From the NCBI RefSeq assembly GCF_950023065.1, contig NC_088681.1, positions 33,390,836 through 33,454,835 of the forward strand: DNA of 64,000 bases, read 5' to 3'. Shown here in pieces: positions 12,176-24,823 of the stretch (the stretch's first letter is position 1; each line of letters starts with the position of its first letter). Below the pieces are notes generated by a model. That model was not told the origin of the DNA, did no database searches, and saw nothing but the letters and a program-made list of their open reading frames with translations. This DNA is from Planococcus citri (taxonomy: Eukaryota > Arthropoda > Insecta > Hemiptera > Pseudococcidae). A program made the translations under genes and the position numbers.

Positions 12176-13949
12176 CGGTGGCAGTGGCAGTGGCACCGAA
12201 CACTAAGCCGGAATTGAGGAGGCTAAATTACGAGATACCGTTAAATTTTCATCGAAACGTTATCGCCGTGTAAATTAAACGGTATGCGCGAAAAATTCTC
12301 ATTTAATAAATGCACGATCTTCCGGCATTTCTAAACTATATTTGTTCGACGCAAGGTCTTGGAAAAAAATTGCATGGGCGAGGACGCCGAGTTTAGCTAC
12401 TCGAACAACAAATATAGGGAAAAAATATTAATGATAACGGTAACCAAGTCCGATGTTAATTTCGTCCAACGTGCCACCATCTTCTGCAACAGACAACACA
12501 TTGCCTGGTACACATATAGGTATACCTTAGTTAACGAGCTGTAGTTGAAAATGGTCAGCAGAGAGTCTCGCGGTTGTGGATGTAGCAAGTCAGCATCCAT
12601 TGCTCGAGACACTCCTACCAAAACCAAATTACCGTCGACTTGGGAAGAGTAGGTTATTTTTTCGTGAATTCGCGTTCTCTACCATTGTATACAATGTTGC
12701 ATGCATCTTTACTTTGCTTTGGGTATATGCCGAATACATAAACAAACTCCGCCCATCTGACGATGACGACAAAGACGACGTCCAACAGGTTGGAATTGTG
12801 TGCACTCGGGTAAGCAGATTGAAAAAAAACGTGAGAGAATTTCTCCACGTTCGCGTATCTTATAAAATATATAAGTAGGTAGGTAAGATACATTTTATAA
12901 CGTTAAACGTGAAACGTGGTTCCACCAACCAAAACAGATGGCTAATTGAACCGGTTATATCCGAAACTCAGCCATACAATGTTGCACGTCCCGAAGTAGG
13001 GATAAACGATCCCGACAAAATGGTTCGACTGAGTTTTTAAATTAAATACGTTCACGATTGGCGGACGGTTCGAGATCGCGACTTGGCTTTTTCGACATTA
13101 GCGCCACCGCGAACCGGCCATCTACTCGTATATTCGTCGAGGAGTCAATCGAGCGTTTTTCGAACCACTGTTCAAAAAAAAAGAAGCATTTTGACGGCTA
13201 GTTCACCTTCTGTGTTAGCTCATTGTAGAGGTTTTTTTTAACCTCTCTATTTTTTACAAGTTAGAATGTGCGTCGCCATGTGATATTATTTCACACACTA
13301 TTTGAACTGACCTCGTTAGGAATTCACGACAAACATGCTGATACTTACCACGACACGATGACTCTGTAGTGTATAGGAACACATACTGAATTGCTAAAAT
13401 ATTTCAACATTGTACCCAACTTCATCTCTCGTCCGAAGACGACGTTAAAGCTTACGAAAAAAAAAGTACCTACATCTTTTTTAAACACGTATCACGATTT
13501 TCAGCCATTTTCGACGCTCGTTGAGGCGTTGCGCCATTAAATTGTCGTCGGCATTTTTCGAGATGTGGAAAAAAAATCGCAGATGAATTAGGCCTCGGTC
13601 TTGGCCTGAAGAGGGAAGTACGAAGTACTCGTACCTCAACTGTTATAGTCGCCGATCAGAACGAAATTTTGCCTACGTGTTGTAAAGCAACGTGCACGTT
13701 GATATTTAGTTTTTCTGACATGAATCTAATCTGAAAATTGAAGGGGCAAGAGTGTATGAATTTTCAAAAATCCAATTCTTGACCATTTGCAAAGTTGGAA
13801 TTTTCCACCTCCCATCCCCCAAACTTGTTACCTCGGGTGAGAAAATAATTCCCTATTCTTTATTTTTCCCTCATCTGTAAAAAAAAGTGGTGCCGGTAGC
13901 CTCCGTTTAAAAAAAAAATCTAAAAAAAAATTACAAAAAAGTTCTATTC

Positions 13950-14690
13950 ATGAAAATTCTTTGTTTCTGCGCCAAAAGTTTTCTAAGTAATCCCCTTTTC
14001 AAGAAAAAATTTTCCCCGGCTCTTCAAACAATATTGGCCCCATAGTAACGAGCCCCTCAAAATTGAAAAAATCACAAAAAATGATAATAAATCAAAATTA
14101 TGTTCCACATTGGAAATTGTTCTACATAACCCCATTTTCAAGAAAACCCCATTGTTGGACCCCCCAAATGATGTTAGCTCTCTTGCCTGGAGCCCCTCAA
14201 ATTTGGGGAAAATATTTTTAAAAAATCAAAAATTAATTTATGTAGAAATTTTTTGAAAATTTTTCATTTATGTGTAGAATCTCTCTGAATAAGCACTTTT
14301 CCAAGAAAACCCTTTCCCCAGGTCTTCCAAATCATGTTGGTTTCCGATAAAGCCCCTCAAAGTTGAAACAAATCAACAAAAAATAAGAAATTCATATCTG
14401 TAAAAAATTTTTGAAATTGTTCTATTTCTGAGCAGAGTATACTATTAGGTAACCACTTTTTCAAGAAAAACACCCTTTTGTCCTCCAAATTATGGTGGTC
14501 CCCTTTTCTGAGACCCCCAAAATTGAAAAAATTTCGAGAAAGATGAAAATTGATGTTCATAGGTAATTAGGTGAAAATTTTTCTTCTCTGAGCAGAATGC
14601 TTTTAGATAATTCTTTTTTCCAGAAAAACCTCCTTATAATGCCGACCACCTATACATAAAGGCCTCCAAAGTTGTTTTTTTTTTTTTTTG
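13950..14690 (+). repeat. Family C array, about five ~140-160-bp degenerate units
   Basis: Repeated blocks in fixed order are CTTTTCAAGAAAA, a CCCCxGGxCTTCxAA block, a GTTGGxCCC block, and GCCCCTCAAAxTTGAAA. The last block falls near 14050, 14190, 14351, 14512 and 14664, giving a spacing of roughly 140-160 bases. Units are separated by AT-rich filler that is much less conserved than the blocks. Confidence 0.7.
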
Positions 14691-14739
14691 AATGGAGGTA
14701 AAGCCTCCTCTTCAAAAATAGTTTCAAGTCATGGATATG

Positions 14740-15130
14740 TTTTTTTGCTTTAAACCTTAAAATGAAATCTCATTGACAGGGATTCTTGACGATTTTTTCC
14801 AAGTTTTCAAAAGTCTTACATTAACAAGATGTCAGAATAACGTCAATTAGTCTTCTGTGAAAATTTGACATAATATTATTACAAAACGTCCACTTCAATG
14901 TATCTCAAAGTCAAAATGTCACAAATTGGTCCTTTTCCTACAAGTTTTTAAAAGTCTGACATATAGTGGTTTTCTGATGAAGATCGAACAAATCCAAGGA
15001 TTTAAATATGGAGGAAAAAAATATAATAATATTCATCTTTTTTAATTTTCTGAGGAAGGAGACAAGTTCCACTTTTTCATAATGTTGACAGGTCATAAAA
15101 TATTTAACAGTATTACTAATGAAAATGGAC
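14740..15130 (+). repeat. Family B repeats (TTTTCCAAGTTTTCAAAAGTC units)
   Basis: Several loosely spaced copies of a TTTCCAAGTTTTCAAAAGT word, each followed within about 20-30 bases by TCTGACAT or GATGTCAGAA. The same paired words recur at 18230-18450, 29220-29520 and 34240-34620. No coding capacity. Confidence 0.55.
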
Positions 15131-18100
15131 CAAATCTAAGGATTATAATGTTTTTTTTCATATGTATAAGTATGTATTTTGTAAAATTGGTGGGCCCACC
15201 GTCACCAGTTATTTTTCACCAAGGGGACTGAAAATTTCATGGTGTGATTTTCTCACCTGAGGTAACAACTTTAGGGGGTGGGAGCGGGAAAAAATGAAAA
15301 CAAATTTTCCACCATATAAATAAGGTACCGAACACATTAGTTATTGACCATAGATTCTGGGCGGAATTAAGGTGGAAACCCCCTCCTTTTACCCCTATTT
15401 TCGGTTTTTTCCTCCTTAAAAGAAGTGGGGATGACCTAGGAAGCTGAAATTTGGATATGTTGATCACAATGGGAGTACTGACCAATGATACAATTTTGGA
15501 CCATTTTCATCTATTTGGGGCCATATTATGCCCCTCCAAAAAATGACCATTCCGTAATTTTCGAATTTGACCCTCCCCACTCTAGGGGTCGACTTTATGT
15601 CCCAAAAGAACCTCATTCCCCAAGTTTGACTTTATTTGATCGATTAGAACAGGTTCCAAATCCCAAAGTCATGAAATGTGAATTTATTGAAATCACATTA
15701 CTGAGAGGTCGTAGCGCCACCCCCTTGGGGCTAGGGAGTTGGTTGATAGCTCATTTGATAGGTATTTGAGAGGAGATTAAATAATCAGTGCTCATTTTAC
15801 TCAAAAGTTGACATTTCAGAATTTTTTTTGACAAAAAACCGATTTTTGGGGGGCTTTGATCCACTGTTGGGGGGGGGGGGGGGGGTTAGCTCGAGGGGTA
15901 GGGGCGGGGGCTTTTAGTATGTTGTTCACCACACCATCCTAGACAATATTCACCAAAAAAACCTTTGATCCCAATCATGTCCGGGTCAAATTGCATTTTG
16001 CCTAGGCTTAATTTGTTGTAAGAAAGTTTCTCAAAATTTTCAAAAGTTTAATTTTTATCAATAATTTTGAAAGTGAATTCTAGTATAAATTTTCAAGACG
16101 AGCAAAAAATGTTGTTTTGTGAGATAGAAATTTTAGGACACTCTTGAAAATTGATTTGCCTGCAGAGCCTTCAATTTCAAAGATATGTTATTTTGTGAGA
16201 GAACCTTTCTGTTTGTCTTGAAAAGTTGTACCAAAAACCACGGTCAAAAATAAGTTTTTCCAAACGCGAGAATAACTTGTTAGAGAGAGAGGAGAGGAAC
16301 TATTTGACAATTTTTGGTATGGAATTGTCAATTCTGGATTTTCTTTCAATGTGAGATTTTCAAGTTGCAAAACGTACCTCATTACTTCTTGGAAATGTAA
16401 GGTACTTACCTATATTTTTCATGCTGAGTGAGAAAACCAGAAGTTTTCTCACATGTATTGCAAGCAATCCCACATTTCTGTACCTAATAGAATGTAATAG
16501 ATATACTCGTATGAATGAACTAATTTTCTGCTCGAAAGTTTGACAGGTGAATCAAAAATTATTGATCGATGTGTCTAATAAGTACGAGTAAAATTTGCGA
16601 ATATTGTAACAACTTTTCAACATTTTTGCAAAATACCAAGCAATGCTTCTCAAAGTGTATGCAGATCAAGATACCTACTAGTTGAATTGACCCTTGATAG
16701 TTTTTCCTGACAAAAGAGGCCTTAAAAGGTCGACCAAGATGAGGAAAAAAATTGAAAAGTATTTTGGGAGTGGGGGAGCGAAAATGTGAATCTTTAATTT
16801 TTTTCATTTTTTACCAAATTGAGGTAAAAAGTTCCTGTTTTTTGGAATGTGTTCCTTGTAGGGGGAGTAATCTATGGAATTTTTCTCAAATTTGGAAAAT
16901 ATTTTTTTCTCAAACTATAAGAATAAGATGTTTGCTGTGCCTCGTTGCCCCTAATATACGGGTGGTTGGGAATCATTCAACTATGCAGATTCAGACGACG
17001 TCGCGATCAGATTTTTCGTCTGACAACAAATTTCTTCAACTTCAACTGCGGTATGACTCGATTAGAAAAAAATTATTTCCCATCAAGAAGGTATCTCCAT
17101 ATAAAAATGAAAAAACCTCGTATAAATATAAGCAACCTGTGTAGGTATATAATGTATTATATATATTTTTTTAATACACACATTTACATTACACTCGCTA
17201 TATGTTGCTATAATGTTAAAAGTTTCAATGGAATTTTAGTTTGTAATAAATAACGCAAATGGAATACATTATTGAACTCGCGGATACAAACATGTTAGAG
17301 ACGTCAATATTCGACAATTAACCGTAAACGTAACGGCGTTGTCCTTGTTTGTAAGTAGCATGGCAGTGACAACTATCCTATGATTTCGCAACATTATCGA
17401 AGACGTTGGATTTTATTCAAACATAATACAACTTGGGTATAAAGATCATAGTGTGTTGCTAAAGTGTTGGGAAATAAATTGATTCTTCGATATGATTACT
17501 TATAGAGGAATCGTTAGTGCATGGCAGGCAGGCTATAGGTACAACTTGGATGCGAAATTCGTGTGACCTTTAAATCAAAACTTGAAAAATAGGGAATAGT
17601 ATTGCCGTAGGTTAGTGCTACCGCGCTACTCTGCTACCAGTATAGACAGTTGCTTTGCATGATCTTCAAATGCAACATACTCGTATATGCATACGCATAG
17701 GTATACAATTCTTAAGGCAGCCTATCGTATGTATATACTCGAGTGTACTTAAAGATATTTGATTATCCCAAGTCCTCGGGGTATGTTGCGTTTAAAGTTA
17801 CAGGGTTTTTTCTAGTGTTAGCCTAAATAGGAAGGAAAAGTTTGAAAAGTGGGGTCTAAAAAAATATACACCATTCTGATGTGTTTGAAAAAAATTGTCG
17901 TTAGTTCGCCTTTTCTCGTCGTTCGGGTTTTTGGTCGTTCTAACATCCTAATTTGTCCTTGTAAATACCAATTTTTTTGTTTTTTTTTCTGTTGTCGTGC
18001 AATTCTCTTTGTTTTTGCAACTCAACAGAGACCTTCATTTTGAGTTTAAAGTTACTCAGAAATTTTTTTAGCTCCGGAAATGTCACGCGGAGGAGGGATG

Positions 18101-18229
18101 GAATTTTCCAAAAAGTCGTTAGTTTTCGCTCTGGACGGCCTGGACTGTCTCCTACCCCACTTGTGGGGAAAATAGCCCAGTTTCAAAAAATAGTATTTGA
18201 GATTTTGCGTCAGTCATGCCACCGTGTGA
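15131..18229. other. Mixed non-coding DNA with G/C runs, no gene recognised
   Basis: The 15180-15960 part is unusually rich in short C and G runs and includes the 17-base G tract. The rest is ordinary AT-rich DNA. Frames at 16752-17144 and 17977-18273 show no domain. Around 17280-17720 the DNA looks unique and carries many TACGTATA-type words. Confidence 0.5.
15869..15885 (+). repeat. (G)17 homopolymer tract
   Basis: Seventeen consecutive G, followed by GAGGGGTAGGGGCGGGGG within the next 30 bases. Together they satisfy a G-quadruplex pattern on the + strand. Confidence 0.95.
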
Positions 18230-18450
18230 CGCTAACTTTTGAAAACAGTAAAACAATTCAGTCGAATTTCTGACAATTGACATTATGACAGGCTTTATAA
18301 AACGAAGAAAATCGACCAATCAAATTCAGTGTGAGATTGACTTTTGAAAACTGTAAAAAAAACCTTATGGCTTTCTGACATCATGTAAGATTTTTAAAAA
18401 CTTGGCGAAAAATCTCGTTGATTTTCTGACAATATAACAGGGGGGGGGGG
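18230..18450 (+). repeat. Family B repeats with an 11-G tract at the end
   Basis: Contains TTTTGAAAACTGTAAAA and TTCTGACATCATGT words in the same order as the other family B blocks, then an 11-base G tract at 18440-18450. Confidence 0.5.
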
Positions 18451-20699
18451 AGAGGTAAACAATGAATTATCAACCTTCTGAGCTAAAATTCTTTCTAATT
18501 AACATTATTGTTCAGAACCCGCCAAGTCTTTTTCTTTTATGATCTGCCCAAATATGATATGAAATGTATACTGGGACACCCTGTATAACAGCATAAAATT
18601 TATCTCATCGATATACCTACCTACACCTTATCTACAAAAAACGCGGAATCGCAAATCGCAATTTTCTATTATTGGAGTTTTTCAAATGTTAAACTGGTTT
18701 CTAGCCGATAAGATTTACATCAAGGCAAAAATCATTCCAGAATCCTCGAACACGACAATATTTTCGTTTCGCGATTTTAATTCATCCGCTCAAACGCGAA
18801 TATACGAGGTATACTTTTTTTTTCTCCTGCGCCACGTTAATATAACGTCGATTCGCGCTCTTCTCAATTTTATGACTTCTCTTTGACGGTTTAACGTGAA
18901 AGTTGAATTTTAAGTTGATTTTACAAAAGAGAGATTTAAATACGTTGAATTTTAAGTACCGAATTAAAGATACGATTACAACGAGGAGCACCATATATAT
19001 ACGCGGTACAGAGACGTGAAAATCGATGAAATTATTTGAAATATACAGCATGTAACTTTACGCATACAAGATGCCACATTCTTACACCAGTTGACATCTC
19101 GACTCGAAATTGCCACGCTTCTGAAGACTCGCAGTGGCCCCCTTCGCTGCGTTATTTTACGCAACACAACTTGATCTCATCGGTTAACGTTTTCGCTTAT
19201 CTCGATGACCTTTTAAGAAAGGAAAAAAAAACGAATTCGAACATAGCATGCAAATTGCAATCTATACGTTATAATAAGTTGAACGTGTCGTACATAAACG
19301 TGAAAAACTCACCAAAGTTAATGATGAGAGAGGTTTAAACGAATTGACGTACTTAATCTGTGCGTAATACTTGCACGGTTTCAGGCATTTTCCAAACCAA
19401 TTATTAGAGTTTCAAAAGCAAATTACATAGGTTTGAACGAAATGGAAATAGGCTCGAGTTTCGGATTTCCTATTCCTAGGAATGCTATTGGCGTTATAAT
19501 GGCGCCGGGTCACCTTTAAAATACCTATCTAATGTGAGCTAGGTGTTGGTGTAAATTTTTCCACGCACGTAGACATGAGAAAATCCAGACGATATTGTAT
19601 TCGCATTTTTCCCAGAAATATTACTCGTATGTCAAGTAAAACGATATTCACCTTCTCTAATAGCTCATCAATCAATTGTTCACCATTTCCATTAAGTAGA
19701 TATTTACATTACAGTATATACGTAGTTGAGTATCTAAATTTGATCAACACACTATGCATCTCTCCTATATAGAAATAATTTTTGCACATTTCGCATAGTA
19801 GGTATGTAATTTAAAGAAATGTAAGAGAAAAAAATAGATCCTTAGAAAATAGATAAATAGGTATACCTAATTTCAATTTTATGAATTTTAATTCGAGAAA
19901 TAAAGAAACCTCACCCTGACTAGTACGATATGAATTTACATTTACGCTATACCTACAAGTCTGCATTTTTAAATGCGATCATTCGTTGCAAAAAATAAAA
20001 AATAAAACTGGTTTCTGGTACATACAACACAAAGCACAGATGATGCAGAATGCGTAATTTAACGCGATAAATTTATCGATTACTTTGATACAGTACTTGA
20101 GTTTGCAAATTTTACACATTTAACAAATTAAGAAGGAGGGACACTTGAATTTATACAATTCAGACACACCTTCTTGTTATATATTAATGGCTGATTAACT
20201 CTTCAGAACCCTGGAGAAATCCAACGGATGAAATTTACTATTGGCCTATAGGTTCCTTAAAATGATGGAGTAAAATTAAATTATTATAGGTAGGTATTTT
20301 GCCCTCGAAACCGCAGAATTTCGTTAAGAAAAAGCATTCTGTCTCAGATGCTGATTTTAATTTGCTTAATTTTTGACGAAATTTTGAAAATTCAAAAACC
20401 TATTTTTTTGTGAAAAAAATCACAATTTGATCAAATTGAGGCGAACATCTAAAATTTGATTCATCGAAGTATAACCTATATTTTCGACGTTCTAAATCAA
20501 TTGATGTCAGTTTCCAGCCGTTCTGGGCTCTTCGGCGAATTTTTACATATCTTTCTTATAGAGAAATTTGATGCACGGAAGCTCGCTGATATACCGTTTT
20601 GTAGCCCTCTTCGATCAATTAATGCATCAGGCACAAATTTTCAAAATTTATTTCCGTTCATTTAAATTCATATTTTAAAGCAGGCACTTAGACTTATGG
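18451..20699. other. Unique AT-rich DNA, no gene recognised
   Basis: No recognisable gene. A GGGACACCCTGTATAAC word at 18572-18588 resembles end motifs of arthropod interspersed elements, but no partner end was found. The 18780-19560 part is richer in CpG and may be functional non-coding DNA. Overlapping frames on both strands here have no domain. Confidence 0.5.
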
Positions 20700-21130
20700 A
20701 AGTAATTTTTTTCGAGACCGGAAAATTTTTTGGAAAAAAAACTGCTGGATGCTTTAGAATTCCTCGAAAGAACCATCAATCAGTTTTGTATGTCAAAAAT
20801 AAAGTACCTAAAGGTATAAACCAAATTTCATCTTTTTAAAACCATACAAACACCTAGGTCCTAGGTAGGTATATTTTTCATTTTTTTCAAACATGACCGC
20901 TGGAGAAAATTTTAGATTTAAATCAGTAGAAACGGATTTTGAAAAATTATACCAAAATTGATCGAAAAGGATGTAGGTAGGCGTAAATCGGAATTATTTT
21001 GAGTTTTTTTTTTTTTTAGTGGTATTCTAATTGAAACCAGAAAATTCAAAAGATCCGCTAAAGAAGATGCACCAGATTGGCTCAAAACTGCCACCCATAG
21101 ATTTTTTAGGTCAGAAACGCTTTCTTTTTT
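20700..21130 (+). repeat. Two diverged family A copies
   Basis: The first copy (about 20738-20850) keeps GGATGCTTTAGAATTCCTCG and a TCAAAAATAAAGT...TAAACCAAATTTCA block. The second (about 21040-21130) keeps GATTGGCTCAAAACTGCC and a TTTTTTAGGTCAGAAA block. Both are heavily diverged. Confidence 0.45.
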
Positions 21131-21279
21131 GAGGCTATTGTAAACAAGTCTGTTGTTCAATTGAAGTCCCCCCCCCCCAAACCAAACACCCACGCATAAG
21201 ACCGACTTTTCTTCAAAATACAAATCTTTTACGAACAAATTGAGTCACTTTTTTGAAACATTTGTATAGCAATTGATTT

Positions 21280-22015
21280 GTGTACAATCGAATCGAATCA
21301 TTTACGAACGATTGGCGATTGAATAAATTGATTAACTTCTTGGTGAATCATTCGCAAACGGATCAATTAATTTACGATTGATTCGTTTTTTTTTTTTTGT
21401 GAAACTATTGTGTAGGAATTGATCTATCTGATTTCAAGCGAAGTGAATCGAATCATTCACAACCGATTGGCGATTGAACAAATTGATTATTTTCTAGGTG
21501 AATCGCTCGCGAACGAATTGAATAATTTATGGCGAATCATTCGCGAACGAATTGATTTGTTCAAGTGACTCGTTCACGAACGAATTGAATAATTTTTGGC
21601 GAATCATTCGTGAACGAATTGATTCGTTCGAGTGACTCGTTCACGAACGAATTGATTCGTATAAGTGACTCGTTCGCGAACAAATCGATTCATTCACATA
21701 ATTTTTGGTGAATCATTCACGAACGAATTGAATAATTTTGGCGAATCATTTGCAAACGTATTGATCAATAGTTGATGAATCATTCGCGAGCGAATTGAAT
21801 AATTTTTTGTTAATCGTTCGCGAACAAATTGATTCGTATAAGTGTCTCGTTCGCGAACGAATCGATTCATTTACCTAATTTTTGGCGAATCGTCCACGAA
21901 CGAATTGAATAATTTTTGGCGAATCATTCGCGAACGAATTGATTCATAAATTGAAGAATTAATCAATTCGTTCACGAATGATTCTTTCGAAAAATTAATA
22001 AATTCGTTCAATAGG
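21280..22015. repeat. ~34-bp minisatellite with TTCGCGAACGAATTGA core
   Basis: Roughly twenty tandem units of about 33-34 bp. Two unit types alternate irregularly: one is GAATCATTCGCGAACGAATT plus AATAATTTTTGGC, the other is GACTCGTTCGCGAACGAATT plus GATTCGTATAAGT. Both contain the palindrome TTCGCGAA, extended in many units to CGTTCGCGAACG. The last unit (about 21960-22015) is inverted relative to the rest. Units at the left edge are more diverged. No coding frame. Confidence 0.9.
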
Positions 22016-24823
22016 GTATGAACAGAATTTTAGCTTTCTACGCACCTTGATTCAAATCCTTTTTGATATTTTTGAATATGAGAAAAACCTTTTATGCAGT
22101 AATAAAAAATTTCTAAATATTTTCCAATGACATTTTTTCTTCAGTATAGGTATGGCTGGTATGGCATACCCTCTTTTCACCCTCCCATGAGTATTGGCCA
22201 CTTGAAGAACGTCCCACTGAGGGAAATACTGATCGTACCAACATTTTATTCCTTTTAATTGCTCAGGTCAGTTTTCTTCAAAACTCAACTTGGGTATCTC
22301 TACAATTCATTATTAGTCGATCGATTTTAAAATTCAATAACGGAGTTTCGTATTATGGACAAACGGGGAAAAAATTCTGGAGAAGTATATAGACTTTTGC
22401 CTAATATAGAGACATGTTTTCTCATTTATTTTGAAGTTCAATATTGAAAGAAGTGGTTAACAAGCTCCAACTGGTTATTACTAAAAACGGAGTAATATAA
22501 TCAATTTACGCAATGTTGATACTCGTGAATTGCCGTTCGATGAGTGTTCTGTGTGTGTTTTTTTTCCTCGGCGAATCGTTCGATCGAAGAAAAAAAGTCC
22601 ATTAATTCCAAAAACGCAACATTCGAAATGGAACTTTACCTATAAAGATTAGATATTCTGCTTTTTCTGCGTATAGGATTCTACGCAAATGCAAACGAAT
22701 CCATTTTATAATAGGTATATGGTAGTCGGAGCAAGGTAGCGAACCTCCGATGAGGTGGGCAAAGGATCTGATGGGCGAGGGTATTGAGGCAGGGTATCTT
22801 TATCATGATATAGTTAAAAAGTCTACGTAAAGGCAATAAACATTGACTGGTCATTGGTCTGTGGTCCATGTAAACTATTTTCATTGTTCTTGCGTTAAAA
22901 CCTCGCATTTATCGAATACCGACAAGCCACTAGCGCCTATGTATCTTTTTAGTCATAATTTAAAGTTGTCGACAGGTCGGCGAGATTCAATAAGCGATTT
23001 TTTTGCCGCGTTTATATTGTCTTTGTACAAAACTGGTACAGAGGCTCTGGAGGCTCTGCTTTTTATATTTTTTTCCCTGCCCTGTACAGTGTACAGTGCG
23101 CTGAACATTTCGCACTGTTGAATAAAATTTTTGTTTTGCGGTTTCTTTTATAAGGTCGTCGTTGCCGTTGCGTTTGAAAGGTTCACGCATAAAATTTACA
23201 TTTGTTATTTTAATTAACTTTTGCAGCCGCATGTACACGAATAGTATAGGTATACGAGACGACGATACGATAGCAACTTATACATAAGTATACTGATGTT
23301 TCGTCCTTCGCAATATTTTCGTCGTTGAGATGTTGACTACATCGACGACGACGACGAAAGTTACACAGATAGGTATGGTAAAAAAAACCATTCCAAATAT
23401 GGCACACTCTGTGGGAATCTATACGCAATTTGTTGTAAACGTGTTCTCTCAAACGGATGAAAATCGTTTACTTTCCGCACCGCGTAGCTGCATATCGCTA
23501 CAAGACCTAACTCAACATCATCGTCGGTAATTAAAATGATTATAATTCGAAGGGAAATTGGCAACAAAAAGTTATACTCGGATTATTTTTATACCGCAGA
23601 TTTTTCATAACCGGTTACGAACGGGTTCCGTTCATTTTTTTTTTCTTTCATTTTTAACGCGGATATAATTTACCACGAGCAAAGATATAAATATAATTAG
23701 CGATATATGCAATTGTTGTTTTGGTAGGTTCCTGCGTCGTGAACGCATCGAAAATTATACGTTTGGAAACCTTAATGGTTTTTTTTGTTCGTCGAAAACT
23801 ACCATTTCGACGCTTGTTGAACTCGCATAATGGCTATATAGGCCTATAGGTAGCGTGAATTTGCACATTTTAATGGCTGTATTAAATAAGTTTGATGATG
23901 GGTTGACGTTGAGGTTGAAGACATCGTATGAATTTGAATTTAATCATTTACACTTGGTAGGTAATAGAATAAAAAATGTAAGCATATTTTAAGGTAAAAC
24001 TGTACCGTACCTATCTTAAAATATTACAGATCTCTTAAGAAGTTGCAACTCGCGTTATGGTTTGTCTACGTTTCGAGACGAGAGTATGAATTCATTTATC
24101 TATAGTGCATTTGGACATTTATGAGATTACCCACTCGAATGGAGAATTTTTTTGCAATTTTTCCTCGTTTAAAATAGGCGAACCTATGATCTATAGTTAA
24201 ATCATTCTGCAAATGATTATGAGTTTCAATGATGCTGATCGAGTGCTATGAATTGCTGGAAATAAATTTTTCACCTCCCTTTAGAACGTCACAATCGTCA
24301 AAATAATACTTACCTATATCATACGTTTCCAAAGTTACCCCCAACTCAGGATATATCGTACCTCACTCTGAAACCCCCCTGTTTTTCAGCATTTCAGCAC
24401 ATTATAAAGAAAACGCGAACTCTTCAAAGTTACTCTATAGGTTACAATATCTGAAGGTTACATTATAATCGTTCAGAAGTCGCGGTTCAAAATGAAAAAA
24501 AATCATTCTGAATAACGCGCGAGGTAAGTACCCAGCTTTAAAAAATATTCAAATTCAAAATCAAACAGACGTTCGTAGGTCGTCAAAAAATCCATCTTTG
24601 AGCGTAAAAATCAAAAGCAACCATTTGAGGATCATTTCAAAAAACAAATTCAAAATCGTAATATAATTTGTCATGAAAATATACCATGAAAATTTATTAA
24701 AAATCGAAATTTCGAGCCAAAATATGGGCCAGTTCTTGGTATTGAACTGAACAAGCCGTTTTCAGAGGACTTGTATTGGCAAAAGGATTTCCAAGATTGT
24801 TCCATTTTGATTCAGCGTTGTTA
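22016..24823. other. Unique DNA with CpG-rich patches, no gene recognised
   Basis: The 22680-23560 part has more CpG and GACGACGACG-type runs than its surroundings and overlapping frames on both strands, but none shows a family signature. The rest is AT-rich. It could include regulatory DNA; the sequence alone does not show it. Confidence 0.5.

Larger units (their letters stand above)
9906..13949. other. Unique AT-rich DNA, no gene recognised
   Basis: No recognisable exon. The segment holds a TACC microsatellite (10916-10943), a CGT/ACG inverted repeat (12117-12175), and patches richer in CpG at 12120-12270 and 13030-13180. The frame from 13040 to 13239 has no ATG. G-rich and C-rich runs at 11720-11800 fall inside a - strand frame (11512-11856) with no family resemblance. 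Confidence 0.55.

Noticed and set aside
21280..22015. CRISPR array or origin iterons
   Set aside because: Two interleaved unit types without spacers; a minisatellite explains it.
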